A stretch of 64,000 nt of DNA from Candidatus Nitrosoglobus terrae (GCF_002356115.1 NZ_AP014836.1:930001-994000), one strand, 5' to 3'. Shown: positions 16,960-26,220, numbered from the stretch's first letter. Notes: generated from the sequence alone by a model not told the origin. Translations and numbers: made by a program.

Positions 16960-19033
16960 GGCTCAGGGTATCTACGCAGGTGAGTATCTCCGTTTCAAGG
17001 CGGGTTTCTTGAGTGCTGGGGTTGTCTATAGCGCGGGCACGTAAAATAGTTTTAATTCCGAATACCATGATGCTAATGACCACCAGTATAAATATACTGG
17101 CTAGAGCTGCATTCAGATAATCATTAAAAATAACTTGCTCCATTTGCCCAGTGGATTTGGCTGGTGGGAGTAATCGACCTTCAGCTACGGCAATTTTATA
17201 ACTCTCCGCATGGGCTAAAAATCCAATACGGGGATCAGAGTGAAATATTTTTTGCCAACCAGCAGTGAGCGTGCAAATTAAAATCCAGACAGTAGGCACA
17301 ATGGTGACCCAAGTAAATCGATCCTGCTTCATCTTAAATAAGACGCAGGTGGCAAAAATCAAAGCAATACCCGCCAGCATCTGGTTGGAAATTCCAAATA
17401 ACGGCCATAACGTATTAATTCCCCCAAGGGGATCGACCACGCCCTGATAAAGAAAATAGCCCCAGCCGGCAACACAAATACCCGTGGCAATCAGGCTAGC
17501 GCCTATTGAATCGATGCGTTTCATTGCGGGGATAAATGCCCCAAGTAAATCCTGTAGCATAAAACGTCCAGCACGAGTACCCGCATCAACCGCAGTTAAG
17601 ATAAAAAGTGCTTCAAATAAAATGGCAAAATGATACCAGAAAGCCGTCATCGTGTTACCGCCTGTAAGATCTGACAGGATACGCGCCATACCCACGGCCA
17701 AGGTGGGGGCACCGCCGGCTCTAGAGATAATCGTATGTTCACCCACATCTTGAGCAGTCTGGGTGATCATCTCCGGGGTAAGATAAAAACCCCATTGGGA
17801 AATAGTTTGCGCGGCTGATTCCGCTGTACTGCCAATGAGCGCTACTGGGCTGTTCATGGCGAAATATATCCCAGGTTCGAGGATAGAAGCCGCTACTAAA
17901 GCCATAATCGCGACAAAAGATTCCATTAACATTGCCCCATAACCGATAAAGGGGGCATGGCTTTCATTTTCGATCATTTTAGGCGTAGTGCCAGAAGAAA
18001 TCAGAGCATGGAAGCCTGAGACAGCGCCACAGGCGATGGTAATAAATAAAAAAGGAAAGAGACTGCCGGACCACACTGGGCCAGAGCCATCTATGAACTG
18101 GGTAAAAGCGGGCATTTTAAGCTGGGGAGAAATGATAATAATGCCAATCGCTAGGCTGACAATGGTGCCAATTTTTAAAAAAGTAGACAAGTAATCCCGA
18201 GGGGCTAATAGCAGCCAAACAGGTAGTATTGAAGCTACAAAGCCATAGGCAATCAATATCCAAGTTAATTGGATACTCGTTAAGGTAAATAGGGCAGCTA
18301 AAGCAGGAATTTCCTGTATATATTGCCCGCTCACGATAGATAGGATGAGTAACGTAAAACCAATAAGGGAGACTTCGCCAATACGCCCTGGGCGAAGATA
18401 GCGACTATAGATACCCATAAACAGAGCAATAGGAATAGTCGCTGCGACAGTAAAAGTGCCCCAAGGGGATGCAGTCAGCGCTTTAACTACAATGAGCGCC
18501 AATACGGCTAAGAGGATTACCATGATAAAAAAGGTGCCCAATAGAGCAATCATGCCAGGTATTAGCCCCATCTCGGATTTAATCAGATCTCCAAGTGAGC
18601 GACCATCCCGCCGTATAGAGATAAAGAGAATAATAAAATCCTGTACGGCTCCAGCAAAGACAACCCCAACCAGTAGCCACAAAAACCCTGGCATATACCC
18701 CATCTGTACAGCCAATATTGGGCCTACTAAAGGGCCGGCACCCGCAATAGCCGCAAAATGATGCCCAAATAAGACATATTGATTAGTGGGGACGTAATCT
18801 AGGCCATCGCAATGGGTATATGCAGGAGTTTGGCGGGCTGGGTTTAATCTGAGTACTTGTTTAGCAATGAATAAACTATAAAAACGATAAGCGATGAGGT
18901 AAAGACATAGGGTGGCAATGACAATCCAAATTGCCCCGATAGACTCCCCATGGTTTAAAGCGATAAAGCTAAATGCTACTGCGCCAGTGAGGGCAAGGAT
19001 AGTCCAGCCAAGCTTATTGATAGTGCGACTCAC
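16949..19033 (-). CDS. cstA: CstA-family transporter (pyruvate/peptide carbon starvation protein)
   Basis: The 694-residue inner-membrane protein of the CstA/BtsT family has about 16-18 hydrophobic helices. Typical segments are HFAAIAGAGPLVGPILA near residue 90, FHALISSGTTPKMIENE (about 340) and LWPLFGISNQMLAGIAL (about 560). CstA and BtsT import pyruvate and related small molecules. The start is GTG with TAGGAGG upstream. It is followed by ybdD and preceded by an unknown membrane gene and a two-component system on the same strand. The upstream sensor has a Cache domain, which fits carboxylate sensing. Confidence 0.93.
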   Translation of the reverse strand: MSRTINKLGWTILALTGAVAFSFIALNHGESIGAIWIVIATLCLYLIAYRFYSLFIAKQVLRLNPARQTPAYTHCDGLDYVPTNQYVLFGHHFAAIAGAGPLVGPILAVQMGYMPGFLWLLVGVVFAGAVQDFIILFISIRRDGRSLGDLIKSEMGLIPGMIALLGTFFIMVILLAVLALIVVKALTASPWGTFTVAATIPIALFMGIYSRYLRPGRIGEVSLIGFTLLILSIVSGQYIQEIPALAALFTLTSIQLTWILIAYGFVASILPVWLLLAPRDYLSTFLKIGTIVSLAIGIIIISPQLKMPAFTQFIDGSGPVWSGSLFPFLFITIACGAVSGFHALISSGTTPKMIENESHAPFIGYGAMLMESFVAIMALVAASILEPGIYFAMNSPVALIGSTAESAAQTISQWGFYLTPEMITQTAQDVGEHTIISRAGGAPTLAVGMARILSDLTGGNTMTAFWYHFAILFEALFILTAVDAGTRAGRFMLQDLLGAFIPAMKRIDSIGASLIATGICVAGWGYFLYQGVVDPLGGINTLWPLFGISNQMLAGIALIFATCVLFKMKQDRFTWVTIVPTVWILICTLTAGWQKIFHSDPRIGFLAHAESYKIAVAEGRLLPPAKSTGQMEQVIFNDYLNAALASIFILVVISIMVFGIKTILRARAIDNPSTQETRLETEILTCVDTLSHVK

Positions 19034-19036
19034 TAT

Positions 19037-19100
19037 TGTCCTCCTAAAGCGAAAATTAAGATAGTTATATAGTTATCAGCAATCTCGATCTAGGTAGCGC
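19037..19100. repeat. Leader direct repeat, copy 1 (upstream of cstA)
   Basis: This stretch, directly upstream of the cstA start, is about 75 percent identical by eye to 19977-20044, directly upstream of the unknown gene at 19174-19974. Shared blocks are CCTAAAG, AAAATTAAG, GGTTAT/AGTTAT and the AATC-TGATCTA block. Both copies contain the Shine-Dalgarno site at one edge. Confidence 0.7.
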
Positions 19101-19173
19101 CCTAGTAGTAAAGTAATACCATAATAACGAAGTCACAAGCGCAGATAGCAACCGAGGGTAAATAAAACGGGCG

Positions 19174-19974
19174 TTAAGGTGAATCATCTTTTATCATAAT
19201 TCTGGTATAGCTTTGACAAGCAAAAGCAATCGCAGTTTTTCCACCAATCTCTCCCTGCATTACAGTACAGGGCTTTGTTCTTCTAATTCTATGGTTTTCA
19301 TCACGGAGCTTTATGATCTCCTTTATTTTTTCATCAATGGTATCCTTTAATAATGGATTAAACTTATTACCGTCTTTATCAACAGTATATTGTGTAAAAC
19401 CTGTCTGCTCTGAAGCAATCTCAAAGAACCGGCCAGCTAGAGTCCCGTCTTTTTTGATACGAACATACGAATTGTAAATATATCTTACAATAGCGAGTTG
19501 CTCATATTTACCCTCAATAATGGCCTCTATATCAAATGTCGTATCATCTTTACCTTTTAAAATAAAACCTCCTTCATTTTCTGGATCTGGATGACAATAG
19601 GTCTCCCTCCAAGCACCATCGAGAGCCGTGGATCGGGCATCTTTCTTGAGAGTTTCAATAAAAAGATAACTTTGATACAACGAATAGTTTCCTAATAACT
19701 TTTTGCATACGCTCTCACCATCAGGCATTAACTCTTTTAAAAATGAGCGGGCTAGAGGTGTAGATATGAGTACTAAAAAGCCAGACACTACTAATAGTAT
19801 AAGTAATCGTAAGAGCTTCTTATGATTATTCAATTTTTCTTTCAAGACTGGCAATAGCGTCCCCGCTGTCCCCATTGATGATACGAGCTGCGGGTCGAGG
19901 TATATTAATAAGTGTGTAAAGATGGTGAAGAAGACGATATACAAGATATACTCATAATAAATAAAATTCATCAC
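19174..19974 (-). CDS. Membrane-anchored protein of unknown function
   Basis: The 266-residue protein has two hydrophobic segments (about residues 5-25 and 53-72) and a soluble C-terminal region of about 190 residues. That region contains several Cys (SVCKKLLGNY, ETYCHPDPENEGG, TKPCTVMQ, FACQSYTRIM). I recognise no family. The start is GTG-ATG (either codon) with TAGGGG upstream. It sits between the response regulator and cstA on the same strand, and its leader is a copy of the cstA leader. It may belong to the same regulon, but its role is unknown. Confidence 0.7.
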   Translation of the reverse strand: MMNFIYYEYILYIVFFTIFTHLLIYLDPQLVSSMGTAGTLLPVLKEKLNNHKKLLRLLILLVVSGFLVLISTPLARSFLKELMPDGESVCKKLLGNYSLYQSYLFIETLKKDARSTALDGAWRETYCHPDPENEGGFILKGKDDTTFDIEAIIEGKYEQLAIVRYIYNSYVRIKKDGTLAGRFFEIASEQTGFTQYTVDKDGNKFNPLLKDTIDEKIKEIIKLRDENHRIRRTKPCTVMQGEIGGKTAIAFACQSYTRIMIKDDSP

Positions 19975-19976
19975 TG

Positions 19977-20044
19977 TTTTCCCCTAAAGAAGTTAAAATT
20001 AAGGTGGTTATACGGTTATTATTAGTAATCCTGATCTAAATAAC
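19977..20044. repeat. Leader direct repeat, copy 2 (upstream of the unknown membrane gene)
   Basis: This is the partner of 19037-19100. It covers the gap before the 19174-19974 gene and runs a few bases into the 3' end of the response regulator gene. Any promoter in the repeat would therefore drive both the unknown gene and cstA. Confidence 0.7.
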
Positions 20045-20725
20045 ATCTGATCTATCGGGTTTTTTGCAGCCGGTCATCTCGGGAGGAGTCTTATGACGCT
20101 TCCTATATTCAGTAGCAATGTTTATCGCTTGAGGATGGCTTTTAATCTTAAGTTTTCGCCAGATACTCGCCCGGTGGCCTTCTATGGTGCGTGGCTCAAT
20201 GTTAAGTATCCGCGCAATTTCCTTAGTTGACTTAATGTCACCCATGTTCCATAGCACTTGTAATTCCCGATTAGTGAGTAATTGCTCAGGAATGGATGGA
20301 GGCTCAGGTGGAATCAGCGATGAAGGTTCGAGAAAATCAATTTCTTTATCTATGATATTCTCAATTGTGGATACAATTTCTGGCCAAGGAGTCTCTTTCA
20401 GTATATAGCCCCGGGCGCCGGCTAGTTTTGCTTCTCTGATGTATTCTTTCCTATCTTCGTTAGTGAGTATTAGGACGACTACGTGTGGGAATCGAGATCG
20501 AATGAGTTCAGCTAATCTAATACCATTGATCCCGCGCATACAAAGATCCACTATGGCTAGGTTAATCTCTAAGTTATTTTGTAGATGTTGTAAGGCATCT
20601 TCTGCTTTATTGGCTTCAGCTACTAACTTAAATCTAGGGACAGATTCCAACATAAGGCGCAATGTAGGGCGCACCCAAGGATCATCATCGACAAGCAGTA
20701 TTTTGATAAGGGGTAAAGTAGACAT
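20036..20725 (-). CDS. NarL/LuxR-type response regulator
   Basis: This 229-residue cytoplasmic regulator has an N-terminal receiver domain (about 7-125). Acidic DDD lies at residues 13-15, the phospho-acceptor Asp60 is in LAIVDLCMRG, and the conserved Lys follows GARGYIL. A C-terminal LuxR helix-turn-helix runs from about 150 to 210 (LTNRELQVLW, STKEIARILNIEPRTIEGHRASIWRKL). It lies 14 bases after the histidine kinase gene and is its likely partner. Targets probably include the downstream cstA region, by location only. Confidence 0.92.
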   Translation of the reverse strand: MSTLPLIKILLVDDDPWVRPTLRLMLESVPRFKLVAEANKAEDALQHLQNNLEINLAIVDLCMRGINGIRLAELIRSRFPHVVVLILTNEDRKEYIREAKLAGARGYILKETPWPEIVSTIENIIDKEIDFLEPSSLIPPEPPSIPEQLLTNRELQVLWNMGDIKSTKEIARILNIEPRTIEGHRASIWRKLKIKSHPQAINIATEYRKRHKTPPEMTGCKKPDRSDVI

Positions 20726-20739
20726 AGGATAGGAATAAA

Positions 20740-22119
20740 TTAATGATAAACCTTAATGATGACTATGGTCCCTTGCAGTGAAGAGGTAATAGTTAATTCC
20801 CCACCCACAGATTCCACTCGTTCTTTCATATTGTGTAAGCCAAATCCATGCTTTGGATCGCATTTGATATGATCTACATTAAAGCCGATACCATCATCTT
20901 GGATGGTAAGCTGGACGCAGGCAGAATCCTCTTCCAATTTCACAGTTACATGGCGAGCATGCGCATGCCGTTTAATGTTATGTAACGATTCTTGGGTAGC
21001 TCGGTACAAGGCCCTATTAGTCGTAATAGATAGGCTATCTACTTCACCATAGGTACTGAACTTAGCCGCTATACCTACATCATGTATGTTAAGCACAAGC
21101 TGCTCTATGGCTACCTTCAGGCCAAGGTCAAGGGCGAGAGGGTGTAAGTCACGAACAATCCGGCGAAGCTCGGTTAGCGTATCTTTTAGTTTTACTGCGA
21201 TATCCTCTAACCTAACCCGGACTGAATCAGATTGCTCATTCTCTAGTAATTCAATAATCCTGCCTTCGATTCTAAATTTAATACCTACTAGCATATTCAT
21301 GACGCTATCATGTAATTCTCTTGCTACCCGAGTACGTTCTTCCTCCTGTGTATTTATAATCCGCTGGGCTAATATTTTAAGTTTGGCATCGGCTACACTA
21401 AGTTTTGTATCTACCCTGATATTGAGCACCAAGCTTAAAATTATTATCAAAACTACAACAAAGGTAGCGATAATAATTATCGAGAATGTAGTACTGTGGA
21501 TGTTATCCCGTAGCTGAGAATTTACTTTTATTAACGCTCGATCAATATCATCAAGATAAACCCCCGTGCCTAATATCCATCCCCATTTGGGCAGCGTTAT
21601 AACATACGTTCGTTTAGGGGCAATACTATGGCTAGAAGGTTTTTCCCAGTCATAATTTTCGAATCCACCTTTATCGTTTGTCCGTGCGCGGTTAATGAGA
21701 TCTTGGATAACTAATTTGCCCTGATCATCCTTAAGATTCCACTGATTGGTTCCTACCAGATTCCACTGGCGTGAGTGAACAAGGGAATTTCCTTGATAAT
21801 CGTAGACAAAAAAATAGCCATCTTTCCCATATTCCAATTTAGCTAAAATTGCTTTCGCTTCTTCCATTACAGCCGTATCTACTCGACCTGAATCATAGAG
21901 ATGAGTAATTGAACGCTTTGCCAGCGTGATATAGCTTTTCAGCTCTAAATCCTTACTATTAAGGTAGGTTGTTTTAATGACTTCCTGCTGTTGTTTCTCA
22001 AGGGCAATAGCTTGATAGCGTACCGTGTACACAATAACGAAAGTTGAGGCGATAAGTGGCACAATGGCAAGTAGGATAATTTTCCATCGTGACTTTATTG
22101 TTAGCCATAACTGGCTCAT
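20740..22119 (-). CDS. Cache-domain sensor histidine kinase (HisKA_3, NarX/DegS-like)
   Basis: This is a 459-residue inner-membrane sensor. It has a first membrane helix (about 12-34) and a periplasmic single Cache domain (about 40-195) with GYFFVYDYQGNSLVHSRQWNLVGTN-type features and GWILGTGVYLDDID. A second helix lies at about 212-234. A HisKA_3 dimerisation helix carries His270 in EEERTRVARELHDSV, and the HATPase domain has NIKRHAHA, DDGIGF and GFGLHNMKERV. Such Cache domains often bind small carboxylates, consistent with the nearby CstA transporter; the ligand is inferred. Confidence 0.92.
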   Translation of the reverse strand: MSQLWLTIKSRWKIILLAIVPLIASTFVIVYTVRYQAIALEKQQQEVIKTTYLNSKDLELKSYITLAKRSITHLYDSGRVDTAVMEEAKAILAKLEYGKDGYFFVYDYQGNSLVHSRQWNLVGTNQWNLKDDQGKLVIQDLINRARTNDKGGFENYDWEKPSSHSIAPKRTYVITLPKWGWILGTGVYLDDIDRALIKVNSQLRDNIHSTTFSIIIIATFVVVLIIILSLVLNIRVDTKLSVADAKLKILAQRIINTQEEERTRVARELHDSVMNMLVGIKFRIEGRIIELLENEQSDSVRVRLEDIAVKLKDTLTELRRIVRDLHPLALDLGLKVAIEQLVLNIHDVGIAAKFSTYGEVDSLSITTNRALYRATQESLHNIKRHAHARHVTVKLEEDSACVQLTIQDDGIGFNVDHIKCDPKHGFGLHNMKERVESVGGELTITSSLQGTIVIIKVYH

Positions 22120-22176
22120 ATTTTTACTCCTACCCTAATTTCAACTGCTAGTTTACTAAGCTATCGGAGGCATGTT

Positions 22177-22210
22177 TAGACGTATCACTACGTACGTAGT
22201 GATACGTCTA
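22177..22210. repeat. Perfect 34-base palindrome between divergent genes
   Basis: The arm TAGACGTATCACTACGT (22177-22193) is followed immediately by its exact reverse complement (22194-22210) with no loop. It lies between the divergent kinase and subtilase genes, 62 bases before the subtilase start. No T-run follows. It could be an extended operator, a cruciform, or an end-repair product of a former insertion. Confidence 0.9.
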
Positions 22211-22271
22211 GTCTGTAGATGATTGCTACTGGATACTCTGTAAAACCTTTGTAACAAGATCGGAAAAATAA

Positions 22272-24155
22272 ATGAGAATAAAAACTTACTTATGGATTTT
22301 TTGTATCTTTTTCAGCATGATTTTAACTATAGCGATTGCTCAAGACTCCCAGCCAGCACCTGTTGTTGCAGTAGGGGTTATCGTTCGCTTTAAATCCCCT
22401 GAAATCCAAGCTTTAGCCCAAGATAATCTCCCACCCCCGCCAGAGGTGGTAGCTGAACTGGAAGCTGCTCTAGGAGAAAAACTGGTATTTGAGCGAGCAA
22501 CAGTGAATGAAGCTTATGTTTTTAGTTTTTTAGTCCCGAAAGAGGGAGAAAATACTATTGCCGATTTTCTCCAGCCGGCTAAAACATTGCCTTCCATTGA
22601 TTGGATTGAAGCGGATAAGCTAATGAAACTACAGTCCTCACCTGTACAAACCCAGCCGTCAATGATGTACGCCCAGTCATTCTCTAATGACCCTGATTTT
22701 AGTGATCAATGGAATATGATGGATTCCCCCGGTGGAATCGATGCGACCCACGCTTGGGATATTACCCATGGCTCCTCTAATACTGTTGTAGCGGTAGTGG
22801 ATTCAGGTGTATTTTCTCATCCGGAATTTGCCGATCGCTTGCTGGGAAATTATGATTTTACCTCTCGATCTTCTACTTCAAACGGCCCTGATTGTATAGA
22901 TCCTCATGGTACTGGTGTGACTGGAATCATTGCTGCAAGTGGTGATAATGGTATCGGTATCGCTGGGGTCAATTGGCGAACCCGTATTCTCTCTGTACGG
23001 GTGATGGATTGTAATGGTGTAGGGCAAAACAGTATAACAGCGGAGGGTATTCAATGGGCCGCTGGAGTTAGAGTCCCTGGCGTTCTAGCTAACCCCTACC
23101 CAGCTAAGGTCATCAATCTAAGCCTTGGCTCAGATTCTAGAGAACAATGTCCATCTTACACGCAACGCGCGATTAGTGCCGCTTCAGCCGCGGGGGCATT
23201 GGTTGTGGTAGCTGCAGGTAATAGCACTGATAATGTTCAGGATTATTCACCTAATGATTGTAGAGATACCCTATCAGTAATTGCTACTGATCTGAACGGC
23301 GGATTAGCCTCTTATTCTAATTTTACCGATCCTGTGAATAAGAATGGCGCGACTGCTGCCCCTGGTGGAGATAAAGGCAATGGAATCTTATCCACTAGTA
23401 TCGTACCCGATGCTAATGGGAAGTCTGCCTATGGCTATGCATATATAACGGGAACGAGTATAGCGGCTCCCCATGTATCTGGCATCGCTGCTTTGATGCT
23501 TGGAGTCAATCCAAATTTATCGCAGGAACAACTGCTTTTATATTTAAAGGCTACCAGCCGGTCTTTTCCCACCACAAGTTCTTATTGCATTGTAGGATTC
23601 TGCGGCGCGGGCATAGCAGATGCTTATCGAGCGGTAATGGCATCTTTTTACGCTAAGAATTATCAGTTTGTATATGAATTTTATAATACCGGAACGAACC
23701 ATTACATGCTGACCGCTTCGGATGATCAGGCAACTGTTTTATATAACGGCGGGGCGGGGCTAGAGAACTGGGAGGGTACTTTAAAATATTTCTATGCCTG
23801 GCCTAGACCCGAAGAAGGCGCAGTGCCTGTTTATCGATTTTACACCCTTGGGGCAAATTCCCATTTCTATACGGCAAGCACGGAAGATCGCAACCTGCTC
23901 ATCAAGCTCAATCCTTCTAATATATATAGCGAGGATCAATGGACTTATGAGGGTATTGCCTTCTATGCCAAGTTGCCCACGGGGGGTCTTTGCCCTGCAG
24001 GTTCTGTTTCCATTTACCGACTTTATAATAATCGGGCAATATATAACGATTCTAATCATCGTTTTGTAAGCTCATTTAAAGCGTACATGAACATGATCTC
24101 AAAAGGCTGGGTTGGGGAAAACATAGTTTTCTGTGCTGCTGCCGATGATAATTAG
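22272..24155 (+). CDS. Secreted S8 family (subtilisin-like) serine protease with C-terminal repeat domain
   Basis: The 627-residue protein has a signal peptide (MRIKTYLWIFCIFFSMILTIAIA) and a propeptide to about residue 135. The peptidase S8 domain carries Asp177 (VVAVVDSGV), His212 (DPHGTGVTG), the oxyanion Asn317 (VVAAGNS) and Ser396 (ITGTSIAAPHVSG), so it should be active. Residues from about 465 form a DUF5648-like beta repeat region (VYEFYNTGTNHYMLTA, VYRFYTLGANSHFYTAS, IYRLYNNRAIYNDSNHRF), probably for binding surfaces or glycans. The gene stands alone, downstream of the 34-base palindrome. Confidence 0.92.
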   Translation: MRIKTYLWIFCIFFSMILTIAIAQDSQPAPVVAVGVIVRFKSPEIQALAQDNLPPPPEVVAELEAALGEKLVFERATVNEAYVFSFLVPKEGENTIADFLQPAKTLPSIDWIEADKLMKLQSSPVQTQPSMMYAQSFSNDPDFSDQWNMMDSPGGIDATHAWDITHGSSNTVVAVVDSGVFSHPEFADRLLGNYDFTSRSSTSNGPDCIDPHGTGVTGIIAASGDNGIGIAGVNWRTRILSVRVMDCNGVGQNSITAEGIQWAAGVRVPGVLANPYPAKVINLSLGSDSREQCPSYTQRAISAASAAGALVVVAAGNSTDNVQDYSPNDCRDTLSVIATDLNGGLASYSNFTDPVNKNGATAAPGGDKGNGILSTSIVPDANGKSAYGYAYITGTSIAAPHVSGIAALMLGVNPNLSQEQLLLYLKATSRSFPTTSSYCIVGFCGAGIADAYRAVMASFYAKNYQFVYEFYNTGTNHYMLTASDDQATVLYNGGAGLENWEGTLKYFYAWPRPEEGAVPVYRFYTLGANSHFYTASTEDRNLLIKLNPSNIYSEDQWTYEGIAFYAKLPTGGLCPAGSVSIYRLYNNRAIYNDSNHRFVSSFKAYMNMISKGWVGENIVFCAAADDN

Positions 24156-24305
24156 AGCTGTGGCCAATGAGGTAATGATTCCGATTGAGATACCTTTAGG
24201 AAATTCAGGCTATATTCAGCTTAAATAACAAAGCTTCATCTATAATCATTTATGGTAACGCATCCATATCCACTGATAGAGTACCTATAAAGAGGGTTGA
24301 TCACC

Positions 24306-25382
24306 ATGAAAGGGCAAAAGCTTTTATTGTTTGTGACTGCTTTATCCTCTTTTATTCATCGCCGATTTATTTGGTTACTGCTCGGTTCTTATAGTGTAGC
24401 GGCCTTATGGCCAGGGTGGGGATTGTGGATGCAGAATTTTTCCTTAGGGAATCTTAGCTTCATGGAGGAGGAAATACCCTTCAAACTTCCGCTGTTGATG
24501 TTAGCATGGCTGCTATTAGATGCAGGCTTGGAAGCAAAGTTATCAGAATTGAAGTACTTACCCCAGAATCTAGCAATATTAGCGGCTGGGTTTATGGTTA
24601 AACTATTGATCCCGGCTGCATTTGTCATCGGTTTATCGTTACTGATGATGCAATGGTGGCACAATCCAGATGAAGTACAGAGTATTTTAGTAGGATTGGC
24701 ATTGGTAGTGGCAATGCCCATTGCCGGGTCGTCAACGACTTGGTCGCTAAATGCGAATGGTAACGTGGTCACTAGCCTAGGATTAGTCCTGATAACAACG
24801 TTCCTCAGTCCAGTAACTGCGCCACTACTGCTTCATGCTGTAGGATTAGTCACCACAGGCGATTATGCTAAAGAATTAAACGCAATGGCCAGCCATGGGA
24901 TAGGGCTGCTGTTAATTTTAAGCATAGTGATACCCTCGATGGTAGGAATTTTAATCCGCTTTTTTTATGGAGAGAACTGGATTATACAAGCTAAACCCTA
25001 TTTAAAATTTACCCGCTCGGTAGTTCTACTATTGCTGGTTTATTCCAATGCAGCAATTTCACTACCCCAAGCCATTGCTCATCCTGATTATGATTTTTTA
25101 GCAGTGATTATTGTAATCACTTTTGGGCTATGCGCCTTTGCCTTTGCCGCCGGCTGGTGGATAGCTCAGTTATTTCGAGCTACTGTGGCTCAGCGAATAT
25201 CACTCATGTTTGGCTTAGGGATGAGTAACAATGGAACGGGGCTGGTGCTAGCGTCTATCACCTTAGCCAATCATCCCCAAGTAATGTTGCCCCTTATTTC
25301 CTATAATTTAATCCAGCAGCTGATAGCGGGAGGCGTAGGTCGGATGTCGTTGCAAAAAGCATCTACTGCTTTACTAAAATAA
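24306..25382 (+). CDS. BASS-type (bile acid:sodium symporter superfamily) transporter
   Basis: This membrane protein of about 358 residues has about 10 hydrophobic helices. It contains AMPIAGSSTTWSLNANGN and FGLGMSNNGTGLVLASITLANHP, the two conserved substrate/Na+-binding crossover segments of the BASS fold. Substrates of bacterial members are organic anions and vary widely. I chose the ATG at 24306 (AGAGGG 9 bases upstream) over an in-frame TTG at 24297. A copy of its last 60 bases lies downstream at about 26157-26210. Confidence 0.85.
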   Translation: MKGQKLLLFVTALSSFIHRRFIWLLLGSYSVAALWPGWGLWMQNFSLGNLSFMEEEIPFKLPLLMLAWLLLDAGLEAKLSELKYLPQNLAILAAGFMVKLLIPAAFVIGLSLLMMQWWHNPDEVQSILVGLALVVAMPIAGSSTTWSLNANGNVVTSLGLVLITTFLSPVTAPLLLHAVGLVTTGDYAKELNAMASHGIGLLLILSIVIPSMVGILIRFFYGENWIIQAKPYLKFTRSVVLLLLVYSNAAISLPQAIAHPDYDFLAVIIVITFGLCAFAFAAGWWIAQLFRATVAQRISLMFGLGMSNNGTGLVLASITLANHPQVMLPLISYNLIQQLIAGGVGRMSLQKASTALLK

Positions 25383-25503
25383 TGGGTTCTATCATTAGAT
25401 TAATTAGGAGGTAGTAACTTGATTAACGGGGGAGCAATGAACGAATGCTGATGACAATAGCAGATTGCTCTTAATACATTTGATATCGGTGGGTTAAAAA
25501 ACC

Positions 25504-26058
25504 ATGAAATATATTAATATTATTTTTTATAGTTCTATGGCGAGTTTGTTTATCTTAGGTTTTATTGCTGTAGTTGAACCTGGAAAATCAACGACTAGTG
25601 CTACACCAACAAATTTATTAGGGACTATTTCTGATGAAAACGGCTTTATAAAAGATGCTGAACTAAGTGTTACTGATAGTACGGGTATGGTGCGCGCAAC
25701 TGCAAGTCTTAACGGGGAGCAGGGTTATGATTTAGAATTACCTGTAAAAACCGTCTACCCAGTCATTATTTCAGCCACCTACCACGTCTACCAGCACGCG
25801 GCCAAGGCTGTTGGGGCCAAAGAAGATGTGCCAGTGGGAGAGAAGGATGAGGCAGAACTAAGAACTGCTATTTTAGAGTCTGGCAGCACCATCGTTGGTG
25901 TTAGCCTTAGCCCAATATCCACTCAAATCGTCGACATAGCCCGTGCTCGGGGAGGGATTACTCCTGAAAATATTGCCCATGCTTCTGCTGCTGTACTTAA
26001 TCTAGATAGTGGCGAAGAGCCAGAGGAGCCCAGGAGCCGTGGCCATGAAGGTTATTAA
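25504..26058 (+). CDS. Unknown exported protein, paralogue without lipobox
   Basis: The 184-residue protein has an N-terminal hydrophobic segment (SSMASLFILGFIAVV) and a body closely related to the gene at 30465-31010. Shared segments are GTISDENG, ATASLNGEQ, VYPVIISATY and STQIVDIARARGG. The paralogue has a lipoprotein Cys motif (VACTAC) at the position where this one reads VVEPGK. This copy has therefore lost the lipidation site and may be a membrane-tethered or secreted variant. The body may be a beta-sandwich (SDENGxIxxAxLSxTDSxGxVRATASLNG resembles carboxypeptidase-regulatory-like folds), but no function is known. Confidence 0.75.
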   Translation: MKYINIIFYSSMASLFILGFIAVVEPGKSTTSATPTNLLGTISDENGFIKDAELSVTDSTGMVRATASLNGEQGYDLELPVKTVYPVIISATYHVYQHAAKAVGAKEDVPVGEKDEAELRTAILESGSTIVGVSLSPISTQIVDIARARGGITPENIAHASAAVLNLDSGEEPEEPRSRGHEGY

Positions 26059-26093
26059 TATTTATTAATTATTATCTGCTTTAAGAGAAAATC

Positions 26094-26133
26094 GGGCGAG
26101 GTAGATCAGCAGAAAATGTTGATTTCCCTCGCC
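26094..26133 (+). terminator. Hairpin after the 25504 gene
   Basis: GGCGAGG (26095-26101) pairs with CCTCGCC (26127-26133), with a partly paired AT-rich interior. It lies about 36 bases after the stop codon. The paralogue has an equivalent hairpin at 31070-31108. There is no strong T-run. Confidence 0.7.
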
Positions 26134-26220
26134 AGTCATTTGGTTAACGGCACCTGATCCAGCAACTGATAGCGGGGGGCGGATGTCGTTGCGAAAAGCC
26201 GCTTTTTAGCACAGTAGATA
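26134..26220. repeat. Duplicated debris: 17-base repeat and copy of the BASS gene 3' end
   Basis: Bases 26134-26150 (AGTCATTTGGTTAACGG) recur exactly at 30377-30393. Bases 26157-26210 copy the last codons of the BASS gene (25311-25374): ATCCAGCA-CTGATAGCGGG and CGGATGTCGTTGC are shared with small gaps. The segment is non-coding. Confidence 0.8.
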
